Assembly (NCBI GenBank): GCA_022844485.1
Contig: JALHLQ010000001.1
Location: 372,001-436,000, forward strand
Source of the DNA: Xanthobacteraceae bacterium
GTDB taxonomy: Bacteria; Pseudomonadota; Alphaproteobacteria; Rhizobiales; Xanthobacteraceae
Direction: 5' to 3'
DNA: 64,000 nt
The notes beneath the pieces are model-generated. The model saw only the letters and a program-made list of their open reading frames with translations, did not search any database and was not told the origin of the DNA. Made by a program: the position numbers and the translations under genes. Positions 1 to 8,155 of this stretch are shown here, piece after piece. How positions within the stretch are numbered: the stretch's first letter is position 1; every line of letters begins with the position of its first letter.

Positions 1-654
1 CTTCTGCGCTACAATTTGGAATCGGAAGGTTATTCGGTTGAGTCGGTCGGGCGCGGCGACGAAGCGGAGCTTCGTCTCAAGGAAGCGCCGCCGGACTTGG
101 TCGTGCTGGATTGGATGCTGCCTGGCCTTTCGGGCATCGAGCTGTGCCGCAGGCTGCGGGCGCAGCGAGACACGCAAACGCTTCCTGTGATCATGCTCAC
201 GGCCCGCGGCGAGGAAGCCGAGCGCATCCGCGGACTTGCGACCGGCGCCGACGACTACATCGTCAAGCCGTTCTCGGTCCCGGAATTCCTGGCTCGCGTG
301 CGGGCCTTGCTCCGCCGCTCGCATCCGACGCGTCTTGCGACCGTGCTCTCCTTCGGTGACATCGAACTTGATCGCGAGAGAAAGCGCGTCTTGCGCAGCG
401 GCCTCGAGCTGCATCTCGGTCCGACCGAGTTCCGACTATTGGAATTCCTCATGCAGAACCCCGGTCGCGTCTATTCGCGCGAGCAGCTCCTGGACAGCGT
501 CTGGGGACGGGAGACCTATATCGACGAGCGTACCGTCGACGTCCATATCGGCCGTTTGCGGCGCGAGCTGAATCGCAGCTACAAGTCTGACCCCATCCGC
601 ACGGTGCGAGGCTCGGGCTATTCTTTCGACGAACGTTTCGGCAAGGACGGTTAG
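1..654 (+). CDS. phoB: PhoB/OmpR-type response regulator, 5' end cut by window edge
   Basis: DNA-binding response regulator of a two-component system. The frame is open from base 1 (reads LLRYNLESEGYS), so the first residues with the acidic pocket lie outside the window. Visible are the phospho-acceptor Asp in VVLDWMLPG (codon 109-111), the TARG switch segment, the conserved Lys in YIVKPFS and a C-terminal winged-helix domain (TEFRLLEFLMQNPGRVYSR, then RTVRGSGYSF). In the PhoB family the phosphorylated dimer binds pho boxes in phosphate starvation. Calling it PhoB rather than another OmpR-type regulator rests on overall likeness; the usual partners (phoR, phoU, pst) would be to the left and cannot be seen. 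It runs convergently into gcrA. Confidence 0.85.
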   Translation, partial: LLRYNLESEGYSVESVGRGDEAELRLKEAPPDLVVLDWMLPGLSGIELCRRLRAQRDTQTLPVIMLTARGEEAERIRGLATGADDYIVKPFSVPEFLARVRALLRRSHPTRLATVLSFGDIELDRERKRVLRSGLELHLGPTEFRLLEFLMQNPGRVYSREQLLDSVWGRETYIDERTVDVHIGRLRRELNRSYKSDPIRTVRGSGYSFDERFGKDG

Positions 655-717
655 CTTCAATTCGCAGAACCGTCTGCCGAGACGGATACGAATGCTAGGA
701 TCGGACAGAGGCAGTGC

Positions 718-1227
718 CTAACCCCGCGCAACCCGTTTCTCCCGCCGCCTGTCGGCAACCGGCTGATAGGCGATCCGGCAGTGATAGGCGCAATAGGGAA
801 GGCTCGAGATGGTCTTGCCGCCGCAGAAGAAGAAGTCCGGCTGCCCCGGATCGCCGATCGGCCAATGGCATTTCTCATCGTTGAGGTCGATGATGGAGCA
901 TCGCTGTCCGATCGGGATGACGTTCTCGATCAGTTCGGGCTCCGGTTCCGGCGCGAGCTCATAGGCTGCTTCGAAGTGCGCCGCCAAGGCGGTATTGCCG
1001 CGGGTGGCCGGACGGACGGAGCGGAACATTTGTGCCGGAGCCCGCGGTTTTCGCTGCCTTGGGACTGAGGAGCTTGGGGCCTTGGCCCGCCCGGACAGGC
1101 CGAGGCGGTGGACCTTTCCGATCACCGCATTGCGGGTGATGCCACCCAGTTCAGCCGCGATTTGACTGGCCGAAAGCCCATCATTCCAGAGCTTCTTCAG
1201 GCGCTCCACTCGTTCATCCGTCCACAT
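718..1227 (-). CDS. gcrA: GcrA family cell cycle regulator
   Basis: Alphaproteobacterial cell-cycle transcription factor of 169 residues, close to the usual 170 or so. The N-terminal HTH-like domain reads WTDERVERLKKLWNDGLSAS followed by TRNAVIGKVHRLGL; the C-terminal conserved domain has CSIIDLNDEKCHWPIGDPG and a Cys/His tail (FFFCGG, YCAYHC). GcrA binds sigma70-RNA polymerase at promoters carrying CcrM-methylated GANTC sites. I chose the ATG at 1227 because GGGAG lies 6 nt before it; the ATG two codons upstream (1233) would abut that sequence. The open frame continues upstream to 1605, but that part does not look like GcrA. It is divergent from argD, and three GANTC sites lie in the shared upstream DNA. 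Confidence 0.95.
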   Translation of the reverse strand: MWTDERVERLKKLWNDGLSASQIAAELGGITRNAVIGKVHRLGLSGRAKAPSSSVPRQRKPRAPAQMFRSVRPATRGNTALAAHFEAAYELAPEPEPELIENVIPIGQRCSIIDLNDEKCHWPIGDPGQPDFFFCGGKTISSLPYCAYHCRIAYQPVADRRREKRVARG

Positions 1228-1274
1228 GGGCATCTCCCGTTCCGGAAGCACGATCTCGTGAGAGGTTGCGGACG

Positions 1275-1419
1275 GAATCCGACCCCGTCGCCCGGCGCCT
1301 GTTTCGGCCGCCCTGCGCACTCGGACACAACAAAAAGCGTTAGATACCAGCCCGCCGCACGAGATGTCGTACCTGATGAGCCGAAACGTACAATATGGGC
1401 TGACTCGGGCGCAAGAGTC
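1275..1419. promoter_or_regulatory. Three GANTC (CcrM methylation) sites upstream of gcrA
   Basis: GAATC at 1275-1279, GACTC at 1402-1406 and GAGTC at 1415-1419, all between the gcrA start and argD. GANTC is the target of the cell-cycle methyltransferase CcrM and the sequence context recognised with GcrA. That these sites control gcrA or argD is inference; single GANTC sites also occur before other genes in the window (for example at 56582 and 40525). Confidence 0.5.
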
Positions 1420-1532
1420 CGGAGCCTCGCCGAAGGACCTTTGTCCCCAAGCGTTCGGGCTCAAACCGGCCTTTTCCCCAGAAATGGCATAAGTCCGGCC
1501 CTGCGGTCGGCATTCGGTCGATCCGGAGCAAG

Positions 1533-1560
1533 TTGACAGCGAGCGCCTCCCCAATAGAAT
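1533..1560 (+). promoter_or_regulatory. Sigma70-type promoter of argD
   Basis: TTGACA at 1533-1538 and TAGAAT at 1555-1560 with a 16-nt spacer, a near-consensus housekeeping promoter. Transcription would begin near 1567, downstream of the ATG at 1559, so that ATG cannot be the argD start and the GTG at 1643 is favoured. The predicted leader is about 75 nt. Confidence 0.75.
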
Positions 1561-1642
1561 GTTGATCGTGCCGCCCGGAAAGGCGGCACATTTCATTTTG
1601 CGCAAAGATACAGGAGGCCCTGGGGCCTCGGGCGAGCGCGCC

Positions 1643-2857
1643 GTGACCTCTTATCTGACCTCGCACGTGTTGCCGACCTATGCCCGCTATGACCTCGCTT
1701 TTGAGCGGGGAGAGGGGGCTTGGCTGATCGCGACGGATGGCGCGCGATACCTTGATTTCACGAGCGGCGTTGCGGTCAGCGCCTTGGGCCATGCGCATCC
1801 CCGGTTGCTCGCCGCTCTGACCGACCAGGCCGGCAAGGTCTGGCACGTCTCGAATTATTTTCGCATCCCCGAAGGCGAGCGCCTCGCCGAACGGCTCTGC
1901 AGCCTGACCTTCGCCGATCGGGTGTTCTTCTGCAATTCCGGAGCGGAAGCGATCGAGTGCGCGATCAAGACGGCGCGCAAGTACCACGCCGCGGCCGGGC
2001 GGCCGGAGCGTTTCCGCGTCATCACCTTCGAGGGCGCCTTCCATGGCCGAACGCTTGCGGCGCTGGCGGCGGGGGGGCAGAAGAAATACCTTGAAGGTTT
2101 CGGCCCTGTGGTTGAGGGGTTCGATCAGGTCCCCTTCGGCGATCTCGAAGCTACGAAGCGCGCCATCGGGCCGGACACGGGGGCCATTCTGGTGGAGCCG
2201 CTCCAAGGCGAAGGCGGCGTGCACATGCCGCCGATTCATTTCCTCCGGGGGCTTCGCAAGCTGTGCGACGAGCGCGGCATGCTGCTTGTGCTGGACGAGA
2301 TCCAGACCGGCTTCGGGCGCACCGGGGAGCTTTTCGCCTATCAGCGCACGGGGATTGCGCCGGACATCATGGCCGTTGCCAAGGCCCTTGGCGCCGGCTT
2401 TCCGATGGGCGCGTGCCTAGCGACCGAACAGGCGGCGAAGGGCATGACCGCCGGCACGCATGGCTCGACTTTCGGCGGCAATCCGCTGGCGATGGCGGTC
2501 GGCAACGCCGTCCTCGACGTCGTGCAGGAGCCGGACTTCCTCGATCACGTGAAGAAGGTCGCGGCGCTGTTCAAGCAGCGTCTCGCCGAGATCAAGGATC
2601 GGTATCCGACGGTCATCGGCGAAGTGCGCGGGGAAGGCTTGATGCTCGGCATCCGCGCGGTCGTGCCCAACGCCGATCTGATCGACGCGCTGCGGGCCGA
2701 GAAGCTGCTGGCCATTCCCGCCGGCGACAACGTCGTGCGCCTTTATCCGCCGCTCATCGTGAGCGAGGCGGAGATCAGCGACGGAGTTCAGCGGCTCGCG
2801 CGCGCCTGCGCCGCGATTGCACAACGGGAGCCGCGCACTGCGCAGGCCGCCCAATGA
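1643..2857 (+). CDS. argD: Acetylornithine aminotransferase (class III PLP aminotransferase)
   Basis: Transfers the amino group of glutamate to N-acetylglutamate semialdehyde in arginine synthesis; it may also serve succinyl-diaminopimelate formation, as known for some ArgD. From the GTG at 1643 it has 404 residues, normal for the family, with N-terminus [20 protein letters not shown]. Landmarks are the substrate motif [12 protein letters not shown], the cofactor Asp in [14 protein letters not shown] and the PLP Lys247 in [11 protein letters not shown] 28-residue in-frame extension to 1559 is unlikely because the promoter -10 box overlaps it. No strong Shine-Dalgarno precedes the GTG. The stop overlaps the argF start in ATGA, indicating coupling. 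Confidence 0.93.
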   Translation: MTSYLTSHVLPTYARYDLAFERGEGAWLIATDGARYLDFTSGVAVSALGHAHPRLLAALTDQAGKVWHVSNYFRIPEGERLAERLCSLTFADRVFFCNSGAEAIECAIKTARKYHAAAGRPERFRVITFEGAFHGRTLAALAAGGQKKYLEGFGPVVEGFDQVPFGDLEATKRAIGPDTGAILVEPLQGEGGVHMPPIHFLRGLRKLCDERGMLLVLDEIQTGFGRTGELFAYQRTGIAPDIMAVAKALGAGFPMGACLATEQAAKGMTAGTHGSTFGGNPLAMAVGNAVLDVVQEPDFLDHVKKVAALFKQRLAEIKDRYPTVIGEVRGEGLMLGIRAVVPNADLIDALRAEKLLAIPAGDNVVRLYPPLIVSEAEISDGVQRLARACAAIAQREPRTAQAAQ

Positions 2858-3786
2858 CTGCCATGCGGCACTTCCTCGACCTGACGGAGATTCCGCCCGC
2901 CGATCTGGCCGGCATTATTGCCGCCAGTCGCACGATGAAAGCGCGTCTTAAGGCCCGGCAGGCCGGCGCGGGCGACCGGCCGCTTGCCGGCAAGACTCTG
3001 GCGATGATCTTCGAGAAGCCCTCGACGCGCACGCGCGTGTCCTTCGACGTCGCAATGCGCCAGCTCGGCGGCGATTCGATCATGTTGACAGGGCAGGAGA
3101 TGCAGCTCGGCCGCGGTGAAACCATCGCGGACACGGCGCGTGTCCTTTCGCGTTATGTCGATGCGATCATGATCCGCATTCTCGACCACGCCGCCTTGAT
3201 GGAATTGGCGCGGCACGCGACCGTCCCGGTGATCAACGGTTTGACGCGTCTGTCGCATCCTTGTCAGGTGATGGCTGATGTCTTGACCTTCGAGGAGCAC
3301 CGCGGACCGATCCGCGGGCGTAAGGTGGCCTGGACGGGCGACTCCAACAACGTTCTTGCATCATGGATGCATGCCGCCGAACGGTTTCAGTTCGAGCTGC
3401 GCGTTGCGACGCCTCCGGAACTCGCTCCCGACAAACAGTTGCTGTCCTGGATCAGACAGTCCGGCGCCCCGATTGTTCTGGGCAACGACCCCGAAAGGGC
3501 CGTGGACAGCGCCGATTGCGTCGTCACGGATACCTGGATGTCGATGGGGGACCGCAACTCCAAGAAGCGACACAATCTCTTGCGGCCCTATCAGGTGAAT
3601 GCGCGGCTGATGGCGAGGGCGAAGCCCGATGCCTTGTTCATGCATTGCCTGCCCGCCCACCGCGGGGAGGAGGTTGTCGACGAGGTTATCGACGGTCCCC
3701 AATCGGTGGTTTTCGACGAGGCCGAGAATCGGCTCCACGCGCAGAAGGGCATTCTGGCTTGGTGCCTTGAAGCTCCGGGAAGATAA
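2854..3786 (+). CDS. argF: Ornithine carbamoyltransferase
   Basis: Condenses carbamoyl phosphate with ornithine to citrulline in the cytoplasm. It has 310 residues from the ATG at 2854, which overlaps the argD stop in ATGA; a second ATG at 2863 is possible. The carbamoyl-phosphate loop STRTR is at residues 57-61 ([12 protein letters not shown]), HPCQ begins at residue 135 and the ornithine-site HCLP is at 264-267 ([12 protein letters not shown]). Length and motifs match anabolic OTCases. It sits between argD and hslO; the gap to hslO is only 17 nt, so the three genes probably share the argD promoter. Confidence 0.95.
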   Translation: MTAMRHFLDLTEIPPADLAGIIAASRTMKARLKARQAGAGDRPLAGKTLAMIFEKPSTRTRVSFDVAMRQLGGDSIMLTGQEMQLGRGETIADTARVLSRYVDAIMIRILDHAALMELARHATVPVINGLTRLSHPCQVMADVLTFEEHRGPIRGRKVAWTGDSNNVLASWMHAAERFQFELRVATPPELAPDKQLLSWIRQSGAPIVLGNDPERAVDSADCVVTDTWMSMGDRNSKKRHNLLRPYQVNARLMARAKPDALFMHCLPAHRGEEVVDEVIDGPQSVVFDEAENRLHAQKGILAWCLEAPGR

Positions 3787-3803
3787 CCGATATTCCGGTC
3801 CAT

Positions 3804-4802
3804 ATGACCGATGATCCCACTCCCTCCCGCGCGCCCGTGAAGCGCTCGGCCGACGATACGATCTTGCCCTTCGAGGTGAACGCGCTCGATTTGCGCGGGC
3901 GCGTCGTTCGCCTTGGCCCCTCCGTGGACGAAATTCTCGGCCGCCACGATTATCCGCCGCCGGTGGCCAAGCTGCTCGGCGAGGCGGTGGCGCTTGGCAC
4001 ATTGCTCGGCTCGGCGCTGAAATTCGAGGGCCGTTTCATCCTGCAGACGCAGAGCGACGGTCCGGTGCGGATGCTCGTCGTGGACTTCGTTTCTCCCGAC
4101 CGCGTACGTGCCTGCGCGCAATTCGACGCGGATCGTGTCGCCGCGGCGATCAACCAGGGCCGGACCTCCGGTGGTGAACTTCTGGGCCGTGGTCATCTGG
4201 CCATGACCATCGACCAGGGTCCGCAAATGAACCGATATCAGGGCCTCGTCGCGCTGGACGGAGAAGGACTCGAGGCGGCCGCGCACGAGTATTTTTTCCG
4301 TTCCGAACAGATCCCTACGCGCGTGCGGCTGGCCGTGGCCGAGGAATATAAGGCCGGCAGCGATGGTCCCACCCACCGCTGGCGGGCGGGAGGAATTCTG
4401 CTGCAGTTCTTGCCGCGAGGACCCGAGCGCCGGCGCTTTGCCGATCTCGATCCCGGGGATGTCCCGGAAGGGGCGGTTATTCACACCGTTGCCGAAGACG
4501 ACGCCTGGGTCGAAGGCCGCACCATGATCGAGACCGTCGAGGATCTTGAATTGATAGACCCGGCCCTCTCCAGCGAGCAACTCGTCTACCGGCTTTTCCA
4601 CGAGCGCGGCGTGCGTGTGTTTCGCGATGCTCCGATCCGCGCCGAATGCTCGTGCTCGCGCGACGGCGTGGAAACCATGCTGCGCAGCTTTCTGCCGGAG
4701 GACCGGGAGGACATGGTGGAGAACGGCGTCATTTCGGTAACCTGCGAGTTTTGCAACCGCAACTACGTGTTCGAGCCCGATAAGCTCGCCGAGGGGAATT
4801 GA
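3804..4802 (+). CDS. hslO: Redox-regulated chaperone Hsp33
   Basis: Cytoplasmic holdase activated by oxidative unfolding. It has 332 residues, somewhat longer than the E. coli form (about 290). The zinc-centre cysteines are in place at C282, C284 (AECSCS) and C314, C317 (TCEFCN), the expected CxC-X29-CxxC layout, so redox control should be intact. The N-terminal core includes FILQTQSDGPVRMLVVDF. It follows argF by 17 nt and is probably cotranscribed. It is convergent with apaG across a 125-nt gap holding a perfect inverted repeat. Confidence 0.95.
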   Translation: MTDDPTPSRAPVKRSADDTILPFEVNALDLRGRVVRLGPSVDEILGRHDYPPPVAKLLGEAVALGTLLGSALKFEGRFILQTQSDGPVRMLVVDFVSPDRVRACAQFDADRVAAAINQGRTSGGELLGRGHLAMTIDQGPQMNRYQGLVALDGEGLEAAAHEYFFRSEQIPTRVRLAVAEEYKAGSDGPTHRWRAGGILLQFLPRGPERRRFADLDPGDVPEGAVIHTVAEDDAWVEGRTMIETVEDLELIDPALSSEQLVYRLFHERGVRVFRDAPIRAECSCSRDGVETMLRSFLPEDREDMVENGVISVTCEFCNRNYVFEPDKLAEGN

Positions 4803-4868
4803 CGATGGCCGCCAAGCGGCAACTGGCGAGACGGCGAGGATGTTGGTCACGACAAGAGGGGTGCGTTT

Positions 4869-4922
4869 GACATTCGCGACCCATTTAGCGGCGGACCCGC
4901 AGCGCGAATGTCTACTCCATCG
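4869..4922. repeat. 10-bp perfect inverted repeat in hslO/apaG convergent gap
   Basis: GACATTCGCG at 4869-4878 is the exact reverse complement of CGCGAATGTC at 4913-4922, with a 34-nt interior. It lies between two convergent stop codons, so a bidirectional transcription-end structure is plausible, but neither side is followed by a T tract. It may be a factor-dependent terminator, a protein site or a repetitive extragenic element. Confidence 0.6.
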
Positions 4923-4927
4923 GACCA

Positions 4928-5320
4928 CTAATTGATGGTTCGCGCTTCGGTCGGGCTGTCCAGCGAAAAGGTCGGGATGGCAATTTCGAACGGCTCGCCC
5001 CCGATGGTCTCCATGCCATAGCTTCCCGTCATGAAGCCGGATGCCGTCGGCAGCGGCACCCCGCTCGTGTACTGAAAGACCTGCCCGGGACGCAGCACCG
5101 GCTGTTCGCCGACCACTCCCGCTCCACGCACCTCCTGCATCCGGCCGACGGCATCGGTGATCCGCCAATGACGCGTCTTGAGCCGGACGGTCTCATCGCC
5201 GAGATTGGCGATCTCGATGGTGTACGCCCAGAAGTATTGGCCATCTTCCGGTGACGACCGCTCCGGATGAAAGCGGGGCGTCACCGTCACCTGGATATCG
5301 CGGGTCGTGGCCTTGTACAT
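4928..5320 (-). CDS. apaG: ApaG (DUF525) domain protein
   Basis: Small single-domain immunoglobulin-like protein of 130 residues. The family N-terminus MYKATTRDIQVTVTPRF is present, followed by YTIEIANLGDETVRL, the glycine-rich VRGAGVVGEQPVL and the C-terminal MTGSYGME region. E. coli ApaG is linked to divalent metal resistance; the biochemical role is unresolved. I used the ATG at 5320 because family members begin there; a GTG ten codons upstream (5350) keeps the frame open. It lies divergent from the OpgC-like gene. Confidence 0.92.
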   Translation of the reverse strand: MYKATTRDIQVTVTPRFHPERSSPEDGQYFWAYTIEIANLGDETVRLKTRHWRITDAVGRMQEVRGAGVVGEQPVLRPGQVFQYTSGVPLPTASGFMTGSYGMETIGGEPFEIAIPTFSLDSPTEARTIN

Positions 5321-5437
5321 GCCGGCAGGAATCCGATCTGGTATGACCACAATTGCGGCCTATTGAATCCCGTCCGCGCTTACGATGCAACGCCAAGTCA
5401 TGCCAAACGGCCGCTCCAGCCGATAGAAGTGCCTCCG

Positions 5438-6601
5438 ATGCCCCCTGCGATGTCCGCTGAACGCGATCTTAGGCTCGATCTGTTTCGCGGGCTCGCGCTC
5501 TGGTTGATTTTCCTCGATCACATCCCGTCCAACATCGTCAGCTGGATCACCATCCGCAACTACGGATTCAGCGACGCCACCGAGATCTTCGTATTCATAT
5601 CGGGTTATACCGCCGCTTTCGTCTATGCCCGCGCGCTGCGCGAGCGCGGCCTCATCGTCGCGAGCGCAAAAATCTGGCGTCGCGCGTGGCAGGTGTATGT
5701 GGCGCACATCTTTTTGTTCGTGATCTTTCTTGCCCAGATTTCCTACGTCACGGCGAGCTTCGACAACCCGCTCTATGCGGAAGAAATGAACGTGCTGGAA
5801 TTTCTCCGTCAGCCGGACATCATGCTCATCCAGGCTTTGTTGTTGAAGTTCAAGCCGGTAAACATGGATGTACTGCCGCTCTACATCGTCCTCCTGCTTG
5901 GTTTTCCCCCGCTGCTTTGGATGCTGGTCAATCATCCGCTGGTGGCGTTGGCAGGCTCCGCGGCCCTCTACAGTCTGGCCTGGAATTTTCACTTGAATCT
6001 GCCCGCGTACCCGAGCGGGGTGTGGGTTTTCAATCCGCTCGCCTGGCAGCTCCTGTTCGTATTCGGCGCGTGGTGCGCGCTGGATGGCGCGGACCGACTT
6101 TATCGAATAACGCGCTCGCCCGTGACCATCGCAGTCGCGGCAGCCTATCTCGCCTTTGCATTCGCCGTCGTGATGACCTGGCACTTTCCCCGTTACGGCT
6201 ATCTTGTGCCGAAGTGGTTGAGCGAATGGATGTATCCGATCGACAAGATCAACCTGGACGTCCTCCGTTTCGCGCATTTCCTCGCGCTTGCGGTGGTGAC
6301 GATCAAGTTCGTCCCCTATGGCTGGGGCGGCCTGAAATCGCCGATCTTCAGGCCGGCGATTCTCTGCGGGCAGCATTCGCTCGAAGTCTTCTGCCTGGGG
6401 GTCTTTCTTTCCTTCGGCGCGCATTTCATTCTGAGCGAGTTTTCTGGCGGTGCGATAATGCAGGCTGTTTTGAGTGCGTTAGGCATTCTCATTATGATTT
6501 GCGTGGCTTGGCAGCTGAACTGGTATAAAACCGTCGAAGAACGCGCTCCAGGTTCGCGCAAGAAGAGCCGGGACGCAGACCTCGCTGGAGGCGAGGCATG
6601 A
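5438..6601 (+). CDS. OpgC-family membrane acyltransferase
   Basis: Polytopic membrane protein of 387 residues resembling OpgC (MdoC), which in E. coli transfers succinyl groups to osmoregulated periplasmic glucans. The family N-terminus RDLRLDLFRGLALWLIFLDH carries the conserved Arg/Asp/His, followed by a long run of hydrophobic segments to FCLGVFLSFGAHFIL. The ATG at 5438 is preceded by AGAAG at 8 nt; the ATG at 5450 is an alternative. Its stop overlaps the start of an SGNH-fold gene in ATGA, and a second SGNH gene follows, suggesting a three-gene unit for acylation and deacylation or retuning of an envelope glycan. The substrate here is unknown. Confidence 0.85.
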   Translation: MPPAMSAERDLRLDLFRGLALWLIFLDHIPSNIVSWITIRNYGFSDATEIFVFISGYTAAFVYARALRERGLIVASAKIWRRAWQVYVAHIFLFVIFLAQISYVTASFDNPLYAEEMNVLEFLRQPDIMLIQALLLKFKPVNMDVLPLYIVLLLGFPPLLWMLVNHPLVALAGSAALYSLAWNFHLNLPAYPSGVWVFNPLAWQLLFVFGAWCALDGADRLYRITRSPVTIAVAAAYLAFAFAVVMTWHFPRYGYLVPKWLSEWMYPIDKINLDVLRFAHFLALAVVTIKFVPYGWGGLKSPIFRPAILCGQHSLEVFCLGVFLSFGAHFILSEFSGGAIMQAVLSALGILIMICVAWQLNWYKTVEERAPGSRKKSRDADLAGGEA

Positions 6602-7353
6602 TGAGAGTCGTCGGGGCGGCGCTGATTCTGATCGTCACCACGGGAACGGCGCCTGCCGGGCCGGGCGCTTGCGCGGGCGCGGAATTCATCGCCAAGCCCG
6701 ATTCCCCCTTGCCGCGGGTCGCGGAAGCCGTGAAGAACGGCCGGCTCGGCATTGCCGTCGTCGGCTCGGGCTCGTCGACGCTTGGCGCCCCCGCGGGACC
6801 CAAGGGAGCGTACCCGGCGCGCCTTCAGGCTGCGCTTGCCGACAAGCTGTCCGGAGTGGAAATAACGGTCAACGCGCATGTGAAACGCGGGCAAACCGCG
6901 GCCGAAATGGGTCAGGAGTTCGAGCGAATTCTCCAGGAGGAGAAACCCGCCCTCGTCATCTGGCAAGCCGGCACGGCCGATGCGATGAAGGGCGTCGACG
7001 CGGAGGACTTTCGCGCCACGCTCGAAGCCGGAGTTGAGACGCTCCATGAGGGCGGTGCGGACGCGGTGTTCGTCAATATGCAATATAGCCCGCGGACTGA
7101 GTCTATGATTGCGGACGATGTCTATGGCGATAACATGCGCTGGGTGGCGCTGCATCAGCAGGTGCCGCTTTTCGATCGTTTCGCGATCATGAAGCAATGG
7201 AGCGAACTCGGCGTGTTCGATCTGAATACCGGCGCCAAGGACTTCGCGCAGGCGCAGCGTGTCCATGACTGTCTCGGCCGGCTGCTCGCGGATTTCATCG
7301 TCGAGGCAGCCAATCCGGGCACGCAAGGCGCTGGGCTGAAGGACCTCCGCTGA
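6598..7353 (+). CDS. Secreted SGNH-fold protein, probably catalytically impaired
   Basis: 251 residues with an N-terminal hydrophobic signal (VVGAALILIVTTGTAPAG). It shares its fold with the next gene: block I GSGSST (residues 56-61), LVIWQAGT in place of the paralog's LVLWQVATN, and a matching C-terminal helix. The block III Asn is replaced (GTAD), and the block V Asp-x-x-His of active SGNH enzymes is absent; the equivalent stretch reads GAKDFAQAQRVHDCLG. A structural or glycan-binding partner, or regulator of its paralog, is therefore more likely than a normal esterase. The start overlaps the acyltransferase stop (ATGA); an ATG three bases later is also possible. Confidence 0.75.
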   Translation: MMRVVGAALILIVTTGTAPAGPGACAGAEFIAKPDSPLPRVAEAVKNGRLGIAVVGSGSSTLGAPAGPKGAYPARLQAALADKLSGVEITVNAHVKRGQTAAEMGQEFERILQEEKPALVIWQAGTADAMKGVDAEDFRATLEAGVETLHEGGADAVFVNMQYSPRTESMIADDVYGDNMRWVALHQQVPLFDRFAIMKQWSELGVFDLNTGAKDFAQAQRVHDCLGRLLADFIVEAANPGTQGAGLKDLR

Positions 7354-7354
7354 T

Positions 7355-8152
7355 ATGTACGGTTCGCCGCGATTCATCGTTCCGATCGTTCTAACGATCA
7401 TGATGTCATCGGCGGGGTTCTTGCGCGCCCAAGAGGTGGAACTGCTGGCGCCGTGTACGGCTCCGGTGGAAGTGAATTGGCTTGGACAATCGCTCCCCCG
7501 GCTCGCCAACCGGCTCGCTCGGAGCGAGGCGGTCACGATTGTGGCCGTGGGCTCCTCGTCGACGGCGGGCGCCGGCGCGAGTTCCCCCGCACAGTCTTAT
7601 CCGAGCCAGCTTCAGGAGGAATTGAGGACGCGCTTTCCGGGCCGCGCGATCACCGTGCTCAATCGTGGTGTGAACGGCGAGGAGGCGGCCGAAATGCTGG
7701 CGCGTTTCGATGCCGGCGTGATCGCCGCGAAGCCGGATCTGGTGCTCTGGCAGGTCGCCACCAATGCCGTGTTGCGCGATCATGCCGTGGATGAGCAGGC
7801 GCCGCTGATCCGCGAAGGAATCCGGCGGCTCAAGGCCGGGGGCGCGGACGTGGTTATCGTCAACCCGCAGTTCGCGCCAAAGGTGATCGAGAAGTTCGAC
7901 GTGCTGCGCATGGTCGACCTCGTCGGGTCGACGGCCAAGTCGGAAGGAGCGGGGCTTTTTCACCGCTTCGCGCTGATGCGCTATTGGATCGAAGCCGAGC
8001 GCATGGGCTTCGAAGAGTTTCTGTCGCCGGACGGCCTGCACATGAATGACTGGAGTTATGCCTGCGTCGCCAAGGTGCTGGCCGGGGCGATCGAAGACGC
8101 CGCCAAACGCGCGGGCGTCAACTCCGATCTTTCCGTTGTCCGCAAGCAGTGA
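7355..8152 (+). CDS. Secreted SGNH/GDSL-type hydrolase
   Basis: 265 residues with a signal segment (FIVPIVLTIMMSSAGFLRA). SGNH blocks are complete: GSSSTAG with candidate nucleophile Ser68, glycine block NRGVNGEEAAEM, Asn137 in WQVATNAV, and Asp226/His229 in SPDGLHMND. Members remove or transfer acyl groups on envelope carbohydrates, so it may act on the same glycan as the OpgC-like acyltransferase two genes upstream (inference). It starts one base after the stop of its degenerate paralog and ends 3 nt from the convergent metZ stop. Confidence 0.8.
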   Translation: MYGSPRFIVPIVLTIMMSSAGFLRAQEVELLAPCTAPVEVNWLGQSLPRLANRLARSEAVTIVAVGSSSTAGAGASSPAQSYPSQLQEELRTRFPGRAITVLNRGVNGEEAAEMLARFDAGVIAAKPDLVLWQVATNAVLRDHAVDEQAPLIREGIRRLKAGGADVVIVNPQFAPKVIEKFDVLRMVDLVGSTAKSEGAGLFHRFALMRYWIEAERMGFEEFLSPDGLHMNDWSYACVAKVLAGAIEDAAKRAGVNSDLSVVRKQ

Positions 8153-8155
8153 TCC

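Larger units (their letters stand above)
1228..1642. other. gcrA-argD divergent intergenic region (415 bp)
   Basis: No credible gene is seen here; the open frames in both directions are extensions of gcrA and argD lacking family similarity. It holds three GANTC sites at 1275-1279, 1402-1406 and 1415-1419 on the gcrA side and a sigma70-type promoter for argD at 1533-1560. An A/T-richer patch (around 1321-1345 and 1388-1397) may carry the gcrA promoter, but I could not identify convincing -35/-10 boxes for it. Confidence 0.7.

Noticed and set aside
670..685. CCGTCT-GCCG-AGACGG hairpin between phoB and gcrA
   Set aside because: Six-bp stem without a T tract; weak as a terminator.
3591..5168. 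525-residue open frame on the minus strand across argF and hslO
   Set aside because: Arg/Gly/His-rich composition with no domain similarity, antisense to two clearly conserved genes; a high-GC shadow frame.
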